NCBI GenBank assembly: GCA_041191405.1
Contig: JBEEOW010000059.1
Location: 1-9,347, forward strand
DNA length: 9,347 bases
Reading direction: 5' to 3'
Source: JBEEOW01 sp041191405
GTDB lineage: Bacteria > Bacteroidota > Bacteroidia > Cytophagales > UBA9547
Below are positions 1-6,324 of this stretch, one piece after another. The notes beneath the pieces are model-generated. The model was given only the letters and a program-made list of their open reading frames with translations, was not told the origin of the DNA and made no database searches. A program made the position numbers and the translations under genes. Positions within the stretch are counted from its first letter, which is position 1, and each line of letters opens with the position of its first letter.

Positions 1-47
1 TTCTGGATTTGCAATCCAGAAGCCGTATCTAAGGATTTTTAATCCTT
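1..47. repeat. Pair of GGATT/AATCC hairpins, REP-like
   Basis: Two perfect short hairpins lie side by side. The first has a 9-bp stem at 1-9 and 13-21 with loop TGC; the second has a 7-bp stem at 31-37 and 41-47 with loop TTT. Both share the core GGATT-loop-AATCC. Pairs of small related palindromes like this resemble REP elements mobilised by IS200-like RAYT transposases, which occur in Bacteroidota. No RAYT gene is in the window, and the element is cut by the left edge. The palindromes are seen directly; the REP label is inference. Confidence 0.5.
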
Positions 48-75
48 TAAATTAGCAAATGATTCAATTCAATAC

Positions 76-100
76 TGTGGCAGGTGCTTCACCTGCCACA
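76..100. repeat. Perfect 11-bp hairpin
   Basis: TGTGGCAGGTG at 76-86 pairs perfectly with CACCTGCCACA at 90-100 around the 3-nt loop CTT. The stem is much more GC-rich than its surroundings. No T-run follows on either strand, so it is not a typical intrinsic terminator. It may be the end of the REP-like cluster at 1-47 or the 3' hairpin of an upstream transcript. I see no coding sequence from 1 to 277. Confidence 0.55.
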
Positions 101-161
101 ATTAATAGATAAGTAAACAACACTCGAGTTCACTAGATGTTATTTTTCAACAAGTTAAGCT

Positions 162-200
162 AAAAAGCCACGGTAAAATACAATTTTATCGTGGCTTTTT
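162..200 (+). terminator. Rho-independent terminator, rightward
   Basis: An 18-bp stem (162-179 with 183-200, loop ACA) has a single G-T pair at 173/189. That pair is a G-U wobble in rightward RNA but a C-A mismatch in leftward RNA, so the hairpin works best rightward. It starts with an A-run and ends in TTTTT. It probably ends a gene or small RNA located left of the window and insulates the recombinase gene from read-through. Confidence 0.75.
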
Positions 201-230
201 GCATTTTATACAGATTATTTACTGTTGAAA

Positions 231-270
231 TTTAGGTAAATAATGCATTTTAGGTTACATTTTAGGTTAC
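231..270 (+). repeat. Tandem TTTAGGT repeats ahead of the recombinase gene
   Basis: ATTTTAGGTTAC occurs twice in perfect tandem (247-258, 259-270). A partial copy, TTTAGGTAAA, lies at 231-240. The array ends seven bases before the recombinase ATG. Tandem repeats directly upstream of an integrase gene are often arm-type binding sites or autoregulatory sites, or lie near the attachment core. No matching direct repeat was found at the other side of the window, so an att role is unproven. Confidence 0.5.
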
Positions 271-277
271 CCTTTTT

Positions 278-1516
278 ATGACATTTAAGTTGAACAAAGT
301 AAGTTTAAAATCCTTGTTTTGGATTAGAAATCAAAAGCTTAATAAGCGTGGAAAAGCTCCAATTTATTGCAGAATCAGTTTTAATGGACAAAGGATTGCA
401 GAATACAGCACTGGCATAACCGTTGACCCTAATGGCTGGTATGCAGCTAAACAGATGCATCTTGATGATAACATTGCAAACATGACTTTGAAGCTTATCA
501 CAAACCGTATCGATATGCTTCGTTATGATTTAATGGCTTACCCTAAAGATGAAGTAGATTTAGATGTGATCCTTACAAAAGTTAGAGGTAAAAACAACAT
601 ATCTAAAAATACAATTAAACCGATTATTAAAAAAAACGAAAAAATCACTTACAAATATTTGCTCGACAAATATTTTGAGGAACTTGACGAACTTGTACTA
701 GCTGGACAAAAGAAAGCAAATGGTTTAAGAGCATTAATTGGGAAAAGAAAAAAGTTAGAACTTTTTCTTGAAACTGATAAGTCCACCCCTATCCAGGCTG
801 ATTATAATTTTGTACAGCGATACATAATGTGGCTCAAAAAACGTGGAGAGTGCGATGATTACACACAAGATGCCATTGCATTACTAAGAAATGTTTTTGA
901 TTTTGGAATAAGAAACAACCTAATCAAAATTAACAATCCTGCAACTGGAGTTAAAATTCAAAATAGAGATAGCAACAAAAATACAGAAGTTGCTTATTTC
1001 AACAAAAAAGAAAGAGATTCAATTTTAAACACAAACTATTCTCGACCAATCTTAAGACAAACTGCAGACTTGTTTATTTTCCAACTTTATACCGGATTGA
1101 ACTACGCCGATTTGAAAACCTTTAATTATTCAAAAGATGTATTCGTTTCTGAAAACAATGTAAAATTCTTAAAAAAGAATAGAGTAAAAAACGACGAAAC
1201 AGCTCGTCAAATCCTATTACCTGAAGCAGAAAGTATTTTAAAAAAATACGATTACAGTTTAGTTGTTTCATCAAACCAAAAATACAATCTTCACTTAAAA
1301 GAAGTAGCTAAAGAAGCCAAAATTAGAAAAACCATTACTAGTAAAGATGCAAGGGCTTCATTTGGCAATATGCTTTTAAATGAACATGACTTAAGCATTG
1401 AAACTGTAGCAGCAACTTTAGGACATTCAAGTATAAATACCACCCAAAAGTACTATACATCAGTTCAAGATAAAAAAATTGAACGTGAAATGTTGAATAT
1501 GATAAAAAACAAGTAA
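278..1516 (+). CDS. Tyrosine recombinase/integrase (phage-integrase family)
   Basis: A 412-residue site-specific recombinase of Bacteroidota type, expected to integrate and excise the element. Residues 10-110 resemble the Arm-DNA-binding domain (conserved LNKRGKAPIYCRI and WYAAKQ), about 120-220 the helical core-binding domain, and 240-405 the catalytic domain. Catalytic positions visible are Lys304 in the beta-hairpin, Arg359 in box II, His383 in LGHSS, and Tyr392 (or Tyr393) as nucleophile. Two usual residues are replaced: box I reads TGLNYADL, with Asn275 where Arg is typical, and box II has Lys356 where His is typical. Loss of the first Arg is known in IntDOT of the Bacteroides element CTnDOT, so the protein may still be active. 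The ATG at 278 follows tandem repeats, with no clear Shine-Dalgarno. It is probably the integrase of the adjacent phage-like block, inferred from position. Confidence 0.9.
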   Translation: MTFKLNKVSLKSLFWIRNQKLNKRGKAPIYCRISFNGQRIAEYSTGITVDPNGWYAAKQMHLDDNIANMTLKLITNRIDMLRYDLMAYPKDEVDLDVILTKVRGKNNISKNTIKPIIKKNEKITYKYLLDKYFEELDELVLAGQKKANGLRALIGKRKKLELFLETDKSTPIQADYNFVQRYIMWLKKRGECDDYTQDAIALLRNVFDFGIRNNLIKINNPATGVKIQNRDSNKNTEVAYFNKKERDSILNTNYSRPILRQTADLFIFQLYTGLNYADLKTFNYSKDVFVSENNVKFLKKNRVKNDETARQILLPEAESILKKYDYSLVVSSNQKYNLHLKEVAKEAKIRKTITSKDARASFGNMLLNEHDLSIETVAATLGHSSINTTQKYYTSVQDKKIEREMLNMIKNK

Positions 1517-1522
1517 AAATAC

Positions 1523-1554
1523 TTTGTATTTTATTTATATTAAATATACTTTTG
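1523..1554 (+). promoter_or_regulatory. Bacteroidota promoter for the lipoprotein gene
   Basis: TTTG at 1523-1526 (-33 box) and TACTTTTG at 1547-1554 (-7 box, matching TAnnTTTG) are separated by 20 nt. This is the known vegetative promoter pattern of Bacteroidota. Transcription would start around 1560 and give a leader of about 65 nt ahead of the lipoprotein ATG. The gene can therefore be expressed independently of the recombinase and of the leftward phage block. Confidence 0.7.
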
Positions 1555-1624
1555 AGTTAGGTATCAATTTTGATAATCAATTATAAATCTTCAATTAACA
1601 ATTTAACCGTTTAAAACTAAAAAA

Positions 1625-2146
1625 ATGAGAGTATTAAATTTAATTTACTTAGGAGCAATTGCACTTTGTTTAACTTTAGCGAGCTGTAAAGGCGAAAAAG
1701 GTGATGTTGGGCCAGCAGGAACAAACGGTACAAATGGAACTGATGGCAACTCAGAAGTTACACACGATTTAGTAACAGTTAAAACTACTGATTGGGTTTG
1801 GGATAACGCTACTAATAATTGGACATATAAATATAGTGTACCTAATACACCTAATTCATTATCATTGGTTTATGGCTATGTTACTACAGGTCAAGGAAAT
1901 GCTGCATTACCATATATTGATTTTAACGATGGTTCAGTTACTTCCTTTTTTAATAATTTATATTTAACAAATCAACATATTTTGATTACTATTGGAGATG
2001 GAAGTAATACATTTCCAAAACCTACTACTAATATACTTTTCACATTTATAACATTACCTCCAGCAAAATATATTCGTTCTGATAATTCAGAATTAGATTA
2101 TACAAATTACGAATCGGTTAAAAAGTTTTATAATTTAAAACAATAA
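1625..2146 (+). CDS. Collagen-like lipoprotein, unknown function
   Basis: A 173-residue predicted lipoprotein. Residues 1-20 are a signal peptide ending in lipobox LASC with Cys21 as the lipidated residue. Seven Gly-X-Y triplets follow (G23 to G41, starting GEKGDVGPAG), a collagen-like stretch usual in Bacteroidota surface lipoproteins. Residues 45-173 form an uncharacterised, probably beta-rich domain with several Trp and Tyr (WVWDNATNNWTYKY). The start is an ATG after an A-rich leader, and a good promoter lies at 1523-1554. It lies between the recombinase gene and the leftward lysis genes, on the opposite strand to the latter, and shares the terminator at 2186-2216. That is the position expected of a cargo (moron) gene expressed in the lysogen, perhaps altering the cell surface. 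A host gene trapped between two elements is the alternative. Confidence 0.8.
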   Translation: MRVLNLIYLGAIALCLTLASCKGEKGDVGPAGTNGTNGTDGNSEVTHDLVTVKTTDWVWDNATNNWTYKYSVPNTPNSLSLVYGYVTTGQGNAALPYIDFNDGSVTSFFNNLYLTNQHILITIGDGSNTFPKPTTNILFTFITLPPAKYIRSDNSELDYTNYESVKKFYNLKQ

Positions 2147-2185
2147 GAAAATGAAATCATTCGACTTTGTTGCTTGGTAATAAAC

Positions 2186-2216
2186 AAAAAAGCTACTCGA
2201 CCTGAGTAGCTTTTTT
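2186..2216. terminator. Perfect bidirectional terminator
   Basis: A perfect 13-bp stem (2186-2198 with 2204-2216, loop GACCT) is flanked by six A and seven T, so both strands produce a hairpin followed by a U-run. It can end the rightward lipoprotein transcript and the leftward lysis transcript. The stop codon of the 39-residue membrane peptide lies inside the stem at 2193-2195. Confidence 0.9.
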
Positions 2217-2312
2217 TGTTTTATTTAATTGGTAAATTTGATAACCAATCCAAGCCATTGACATAATTGCTGCCAATATTTGAACGTAAATTAATACTTT
2301 ATTTGCTGTCAT
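2193..2312 (-). CDS. 39-residue single-pass membrane peptide, end of lysis cassette
   Basis: Begins with MTANKVLIYVQILAAIM and has one hydrophobic helix at about residues 5-27, followed by a short charged tail (NKTKKATQVE). Its ATG overlaps the TGA of the preceding spanin-like gene as ATGA, which supports real, coupled translation. Its stop lies within the terminator stem. I do not recognise the family. As the last gene of the lysis operon, it could be a second holin, an antiholin or a pinholin-like peptide (inference). Confidence 0.6.
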   Translation of the reverse strand: MTANKVLIYVQILAAIMSMAWIGYQIYQLNKTKKATQVE

Positions 2313-2677
2313 AATATTATCAAGATTACTACAATTAATCCAGCTCCAAAACTCGCAATGATTCTTTTTAAATCTTTTTGATGCTCAATTTCATCATTGG
2401 CAATATTCAAATCAGCTTGGAGCAATTTATTTTTATCACTTAGTGCTTTATTTTCATTAGCCTGTGAATTTATTATTTGCTGATGGTTACTAACAAGATT
2501 ATCACAAACCGTTTCTTTATCCCTCATTCGGTTATATTCAGTTGCAATCAACTTATAAGTTGAATCAGACATTGTAACAGTTTTACAAATTGAGTCATGT
2601 ACAATTTGAGCGTTACAATCATCAAAACAAATTATCAATAACATTTGAAATAATATGATTAATAATATCCTTTTCAT
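2309..2677 (-). CDS. Spanin-like protein: signal peptide, coiled coil, C-terminal membrane helix
   Basis: 122 residues from the ATG at 2677, preferred over an in-frame TTG nine bases upstream because it sits one base after the previous stop. Residues 1-23 are a hydrophobic signal sequence. Cys17 follows LII and is followed by FDD, an imperfect lipobox; cleavage after CNA at 23 is the alternative. Residues 45-103 are polar and helical, with likely coiled-coil character (NENKALSDKNKLLQADL). Residues 105-122 form a C-terminal membrane helix. N-terminal export signal, helical middle and C-terminal anchor is the plan of unimolecular spanins, which join outer and inner membranes in the last step of lysis. 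Position after endolysin and holin-like genes agrees. The weak lipobox is the main doubt. Confidence 0.6.
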   Translation of the reverse strand: MKRILLIILFQMLLIICFDDCNAQIVHDSICKTVTMSDSTYKLIATEYNRMRDKETVCDNLVSNHQQIINSQANENKALSDKNKLLQADLNIANDEIEHQKDLKRIIASFGAGLIVVILIIL

Positions 2678-2678
2678 A

Positions 2679-2987
2679 CTATTCAAAGTTGGGTAAATAT
2701 TTAGTTACTCTGTGATCCTTTGCTTTTGTTAGTGAATCATATTGGGCCACCAAATAATGATTTATAGGTAACAACGAATCTTGTATATGCTTTTCATAAA
2801 CAAGAATTGAATCAAGTTTCTGATAAATGCGTTCGTCCCTGATTTGTTCAGGTGTTTTTTCATTTTTCTTTTCCTGAACTACCCAATTACCGACTAAACC
2901 AAAAAAGGCTAAACCGATAACACAAAATAAAATTTCGACAAATATCTTTGTCAATGTTTTTGGTTTTTCTTCTTCTTTATTTTCCAT
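2679..2987 (-). CDS. Membrane-anchored helical protein of the lysis cassette, possible inner-membrane spanin
   Basis: 102 residues starting at MENKEEEKPK (ATG at 2987), two bases after the stop of the 53-residue gene. An upstream in-frame start would run far into that gene, so it was rejected. A charged N-terminus of 14 residues precedes a membrane helix at about 15-37. The remaining 65 residues are polar and largely helical (TPEQIRDERIYQKLDSILVY). Such a short cytoplasmic tail, one helix and periplasmic helical domain resembles the inner-membrane partner of two-component spanins. The following gene starts one base after this stop. No sequence family is recognised; the function comes from topology and context. 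Confidence 0.6.
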   Translation of the reverse strand: MENKEEEKPKTLTKIFVEILFCVIGLAFFGLVGNWVVQEKKNEKTPEQIRDERIYQKLDSILVYEKHIQDSLLPINHYLVAQYDSLTKAKDHRVTKYLPNFE

Positions 2988-2989
2988 AT

Positions 2990-3151
2990 TTAAACAACAT
3001 CTTTTGAACCAATTAAACCCAACGAAGTACATACTCCAAGAGCTGTTACCACCTGTTCTGTACTAATCATATTGCACCAATAAAAACCTACAGCTGCTAA
3101 ACCCAAAACACCTTGTATTGTGGTTTTATATTCTTTAAAATACTTTTTCAT
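2990..3151 (-). CDS. Holin-like 53-residue membrane protein
   Basis: The protein begins MKKYFKEYKTTIQGVLGLAA and ends in TALGVCTSLGLIGSKDVV. Two hydrophobic segments are seen, at about residues 12-30 and 33-47, with a basic N-terminus. It starts one base after the endolysin stop and ends two bases before the next ATG. Because the endolysin has no signal peptide, a holin is expected; size, two hydrophobic segments and position fit a small class II-type holin. The gene is short and easy to miss. Holin sequences are too diverse for family assignment by eye. Confidence 0.7.
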   Translation of the reverse strand: MKKYFKEYKTTIQGVLGLAAVGFYWCNMISTEQVVTALGVCTSLGLIGSKDVV

Positions 3152-3152
3152 A

Positions 3153-3716
3153 TTAAATAAATTTCACACCTAATACCATGCAAGCACGTTGATAATTTGC
3201 TTTTCTATCTTCCAAACCATTTGTACCACCGTTGATTATTTTGGTACAATTGATAATTTGACCTAAATCTGCAAATCGGTTTAGCTTTCTATTATTCCAC
3301 CACCAAGCTGCTGATTTGGTTGCAAACTCAATAGATTCAAGTAACTCAGGTTTTGCAACAAAATCTACCTGAAAAGCTTTGCTTATTTGTTCGTAATTAG
3401 CCCTTCCGGTAATTTGGATTAAGCCACGCCCTTTGAATTTCACACCATCACCAGGATGTGTATTTCCTAAATCTTTTCGACCTTCATAAGCCGAACCTGA
3501 TGCTATTTCTTTTACATACCTAAAAGCTCCTGATTCGTGAATAATCTGAGCTAAAAACATAGCAACTCGTTCTTTGGTATTAATGCCAAACATCCTAAAG
3601 GCTTCGTTTAGATGTGGCAAAAACAGCTTTAATCGTGCATCGAATTGCACTCTTTGATTAGCATTACCCACAAATGGGGTAATGGCTTTTAATTGCTCAA
3701 ATGATAGTTCAAACAT
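3153..3716 (-). CDS. GH19-family endolysin (chitinase-like lysozyme)
   Basis: 187 residues, the usual length of a phage single-domain GH19 endolysin, which cuts the beta-1,4 glycan backbone of peptidoglycan. Visible hallmarks are QIIHESGAFRYVKE at 57-70 with catalytic Glu61 and Glu70, YEGRKDLGNT at 78-87, FKGRGLIQITGRANY at 94-108, and INGGTNGLEDR at 161-171. There is no signal peptide or membrane helix, so release to the cell wall should depend on the holin-like protein encoded next. The ATG at 3716 lies 16 nt downstream of the TTTG of a promoter-like module (3733-3777). This gene opens the lysis operon, separated from the spike genes by a terminator. Confidence 0.93.
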   Translation of the reverse strand: MFELSFEQLKAITPFVGNANQRVQFDARLKLFLPHLNEAFRMFGINTKERVAMFLAQIIHESGAFRYVKEIASGSAYEGRKDLGNTHPGDGVKFKGRGLIQITGRANYEQISKAFQVDFVAKPELLESIEFATKSAAWWWNNRKLNRFADLGQIINCTKIINGGTNGLEDRKANYQRACMVLGVKFI

Positions 3717-3732
3717 TGTTTTTTATTTTGAG

Positions 3733-3777
3733 CAAAAGAATTGATAAAAAAATATGTTATTTGAAATTGGGGTATTT
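3733..3777 (-). promoter_or_regulatory. Phage-specific promoter module, copy 1 (lysis operon)
   Basis: On the minus strand: AAATACCCCAA (3777-3767), exactly 30 nt, TTTG (3736-3733), 16 nt, then the endolysin ATG. The -7-like sequence is TTCTTTTG, one base from the Bacteroidota TAnnTTTG pattern. The same arrangement occurs at 5199-5243 and 8778-8822. It follows the terminator at 3783-3813, as expected for a new transcription unit. AAATACCCCAA may bind a phage activator or be an alternative sigma element (inference). Confidence 0.7.
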
Positions 3778-3782
3778 GGCAT

Positions 3783-3813
3783 AAAAAAAGCCCTACATTT
3801 CTGTAAGGCTTTT
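3783..3813 (-). terminator. Leftward terminator after the spike operon
   Basis: A 12-bp stem (3786-3797 with 3802-3813, loop TTTC) has one imperfect pair. In leftward RNA it is a G-U wobble, while in rightward RNA it is a C-A mismatch. Leftward it is followed by a seven-U run. It lies 26 bases past the stop of the 69-residue gene and immediately before promoter copy 1. Confidence 0.8.
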
Positions 3814-3838
3814 CGGGAATGAAACGAAGCTTATTTTA

Positions 3839-4048
3839 TTAGTGTACTTCTTCTTCCGTTTGTTCTTCAACTATTCCAGGAACTACAAAATCAGGTAATG
3901 ATTGTTGAGCTGCCTTTAAAATAACTTGCGTTTCTTCGTGTGATAATTCAATTCTATCTGCAATACCATTTTCAATAAATGATGCTGATGAATATACACT
4001 TCCGTCTTCATTGAAAACGAAATTTAAAGTTGAAATTGATTTAGACAT
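3839..4048 (-). CDS. Small phage protein downstream of the beta-helix spike, unknown function
   Basis: 69 residues beginning MSKSISTLNFVFNEDGSVYS. The N-terminal half looks beta-rich (NFVFNEDGSVYSSASFIENG), the middle is an amphipathic helix (HEETQVILKAAQQSL), and the C-terminus is very acidic (EEQTEEEVH). There is no signal peptide or membrane helix. Its ATG lies two bases after the spike stop and it shares the spike promoter. Small proteins following a spike or fibre gene are often assembly chaperones or caps, but nothing in this sequence identifies it. Confidence 0.7.
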   Translation of the reverse strand: MSKSISTLNFVFNEDGSVYSSASFIENGIADRIELSHEETQVILKAAQQSLPDFVVPGIVEEQTEEEVH

Positions 4049-4050
4049 GA

Positions 4051-5181
4051 TTAATTTAGATAAGGAAATGGATTGAAAATTTTATAATTTGGTGCAATTT
4101 GAAAGCCTGAGCCTGAAAGTTTATTTGTTAGTGTACCACCATTAATAGTGCCTAATGCCCCATTTGAAACATTGTTATCAAAATAGAAACTTGCACTTAC
4201 AGGTACACCAGTGGAACCATCTGCTAATACACAATTTTTTGTATTATCAGAAAGCATAAATTTACAATTAGATATTACTAAAGTAGGATTATAAACTCCT
4301 GCATCATCCCATGCACCTTCTTTAAATGAGATACCATTTCCTCCTACATTATTGATAAAAATGCTATTAAGGAAAATTGTTTTTCTACGAGATGCACCAG
4401 AACCCATTACTGGACCAAACTTATAATTATCTAAACCTTGAGTACCTTGACCACTAACAGCAGTAGGAAAATTAACCTCCCATGGAATTGTAGCCTGTTT
4501 TCTAATAAATGTACAGGCATTATAAATAGTTTCCCCTGTATCTCCCCAATCAACGTTGAATGTAGTAGTTTTTACATCAATTATAACACAATTATTGAAA
4601 GCTAATTTACCAAAACGAGTATAAATCTCACTTGTAATTTTTGCATTATTAACTGTTAAAGAAGCATTTGCATTCCATGTTGCTACACTTGAAATTTCTT
4701 CACAATCAACAACTATTTGTGTAGAATTGCCATTTTCAATAACAGGAGTTCCTAAATGAGCTGAACCAATATTCAAAATTCTACCTTTACCTGACACTTC
4801 AAAAATACCAGGACTTGAACTCACTAATTGAAAAATCTTAACATTCCCACCATTAGCAATAGGACTTATGATTGCACCTTTTTCAAGATGAAGAATTACA
4901 CCAAATTTCATTGGAATGTTATAATCATTTTGATACAAACCAGTTTTTACATGAATAATATCTCCAGCAGTCGCTACAGACATAGCTTGTAAAATAGTTT
5001 TATATGGCAAATTTGAATCATACTTTGCCCCAGTTGCATCATTACCTAAAGCGTTATCTACCGTAATTTTACTTTCGGTAATATTCACTATTTTAGGTAC
5101 ACCTACAACCACTCCATTTTCGCCTACAACAAGTGTATCGCCCTTGTTATAACTGTTATTGAAATCTAACTGTTGTCCCAT
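4051..5181 (-). CDS. Right-handed beta-helix spike / receptor-binding protein
   Basis: 376 residues with the layout of a phage adsorption spike. Residues 12-28 (YNKGDTLVVGENGVVVGV) look like a phage fibre N-terminal attachment region. Residues 58-85 (YKTILQAMSVATAGDIIHVK) match the start of pectin-lyase-fold proteins. About 95-350 is a run of short beta-strands with recurring Asn, Val, Ile and Gly (LAFNNCVIIDVK, LVISNCKFML), typical of a parallel beta-helix. There is no signal peptide. Polysaccharide binding or depolymerisation of the host surface is plausible, but no catalytic residues can be assigned by eye. It has its own promoter module inside the end of the preceding gene, and a 69-residue gene follows. 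Confidence 0.8.
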   Translation of the reverse strand: MGQQLDFNNSYNKGDTLVVGENGVVVGVPKIVNITESKITVDNALGNDATGAKYDSNLPYKTILQAMSVATAGDIIHVKTGLYQNDYNIPMKFGVILHLEKGAIISPIANGGNVKIFQLVSSSPGIFEVSGKGRILNIGSAHLGTPVIENGNSTQIVVDCEEISSVATWNANASLTVNNAKITSEIYTRFGKLAFNNCVIIDVKTTTFNVDWGDTGETIYNACTFIRKQATIPWEVNFPTAVSGQGTQGLDNYKFGPVMGSGASRRKTIFLNSIFINNVGGNGISFKEGAWDDAGVYNPTLVISNCKFMLSDNTKNCVLADGSTGVPVSASFYFDNNVSNGALGTINGGTLTNKLSGSGFQIAPNYKIFNPFPYLN

Positions 5182-5198
5182 TAATTTTTAATTTTTCA

Positions 5199-5243
5199 CA
5201 AATAAAAAACTATGACAATTTTTGATTTGATATTGGGGTATTT
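5199..5243 (-). promoter_or_regulatory. Phage-specific promoter module, copy 2 (spike operon)
   Basis: On the minus strand: AAATACCCCAA (5243-5233), exactly 30 nt, TTTG (5202-5199), 17 nt, then the spike ATG. The -7-like sequence is TTTATTTG. The upstream part lies inside the last codons of the 97-residue gene (KLNTPI), so one sequence serves both coding and control. Homology with copy 1 extends beyond the core: both read GCnAAATACCCCAATnTCAA. Confidence 0.7.
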
Positions 5244-5503
5244 AGCTTCTTTCTTTCATCATAATAACCCAAAATATTATTAAAAAAGCGTTTTGCTGTA
5301 TCAGTTGAATTTGAATTATTACTAAATGGTTCAAACTTCATTTTGGGTTTTATTTCATTTTCAAGGTTAGTAACCCTTAAATCAAGTAATGCTAATTCTT
5401 TATCCTGTGTAGCATTGTTATGTTCATGATACAAAACAATCATGACTACAGGTGTAAGAATTTGAAGTATCATTTTAAATGCTGATTTAAATTGTTCGTT
5501 CAT
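5210..5503 (-). CDS. Membrane-anchored coiled-coil phage protein
   Basis: 97 residues from the ATG at 5503, giving MNEQFKSAFKMILQILTPVV. An upstream in-frame ATG would overlap the previous gene by 41 nt, so the start four bases after that stop was preferred. A membrane helix spans about residues 9-25. Residues 32-53 (ATQDKELALLDLRVTNLENE) have coiled-coil character, and the tail is polar and Asn-rich. Family unknown. It may tether the spike-like protein encoded just before it to the membrane, or be a minor virion membrane protein (inference from position). Its 3' end carries promoter copy 2. Confidence 0.75.
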   Translation of the reverse strand: MNEQFKSAFKMILQILTPVVMIVLYHEHNNATQDKELALLDLRVTNLENEIKPKMKFEPFSNNSNSTDTAKRFFNNILGYYDERKKLNTPISNQKLS

Positions 5504-5507
5504 GGTA

Positions 5508-6323
5508 TTATATTTTTTTGAAGTAAGACAATGTTCCCCAAACCACAACAGATTGATTTGTTGTAGTTTTTAAAAATGAAGTATCCAAATTAAATATTAA
5601 TAAATTGTCGAATTTTTGAAGATGTAAAACATCAGTTGTGCTGTCACTAAATCTTTTTGATAAAATTGGAAAATCAATAGTATCTGTATTTGCTTCAGGT
5701 AACAAATTGAAAGGAATTTCTACAATTATTTGACCTAATTGATTAGTTCCAATACTTAAAGATAATTGTAAATCCATTGTAACAAAATGAGCTGTTTGAT
5801 GAACTTCAATTGTCCCAGTTAAAGTCGCACCTCCAGTTAAGCCAGTTTTAGTTAATGAAGCAAGGTTTATTAAAGTTCGTTGAGGGCTTGCATCATTTCT
5901 ACTACTCATATAAGCCACCAATTGCCAACCTTCATTTGTAGCATGATAATAAGCAATAGGTTTTACACCATCTTCATTTGTAAAAACAGGGTCAAAATTA
6001 CCTGAATTAATTACACCACCTCCTGATGGCAAATAAACATCAACTCCTGCAATTTTTTGAACAGCAAACCATTTTCCTTCATTACCTAAATGGGTTGGTG
6101 TAACAAACCTTATAGGCACTATTCCAGCTGCACCATAAGTAGCTTGATTAATCTTATTTAACTGAACCTCAGCAATTGCAAAGGGTTGTAATGGGTCACT
6201 CCAACCTCCACCAATTCCAGTAGCAACAATAGTTTGTGGTATTAACTTAAAATCGTTAATACTTGTACCAGTTCCACCACCTCCACCACCTTTATTGAAT
6301 AATGAAATTCCTGAACCTGCCAT
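5508..6323 (-). CDS. Gly-hinged spike/fibre-like structural protein
   Basis: 271 residues. The N-terminus MAGSGISLFNKGGGGGG contains a six-Gly run at 12-17, a flexible hinge between an anchor peptide and the body. The rest is predicted beta-rich with no signal peptide or membrane helix. Residues 60-135 include ATYGAAGIVPIRFV and a second Gly-rich loop, LPSGGGVINSG. The C-terminal half (150-271) looks like a beta-sandwich ending in SVVVWGTLSYFKK, as in phage receptor-binding or fibre-tip domains. It starts one base after the stop of the 86-residue gene. A spike, penton-associated or minor capsid role is likely. Its size does not exclude a capsid protein, but the hinge argues for a spike. Confidence 0.65.
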   Translation of the reverse strand: MAGSGISLFNKGGGGGGTGTSINDFKLIPQTIVATGIGGGWSDPLQPFAIAEVQLNKINQATYGAAGIVPIRFVTPTHLGNEGKWFAVQKIAGVDVYLPSGGGVINSGNFDPVFTNEDGVKPIAYYHATNEGWQLVAYMSSRNDASPQRTLINLASLTKTGLTGGATLTGTIEVHQTAHFVTMDLQLSLSIGTNQLGQIIVEIPFNLLPEANTDTIDFPILSKRFSDSTTDVLHLQKFDNLLIFNLDTSFLKTTTNQSVVVWGTLSYFKKI

Positions 6324-6324
6324 A

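Noticed and set aside
2147..2181. Nine-codon frame after the lipoprotein gene (MKSFDFVAW)
   Set aside because: Too short to support, with no independent start signal; it probably belongs to the 3' untranslated region.
2688..2699. TTGGGTAAATAT, similar to the promoter motif
   Set aside because: It lacks the fourth G and the exact core, lies within coding sequence, and a new promoter is not needed inside the coupled lysis genes.
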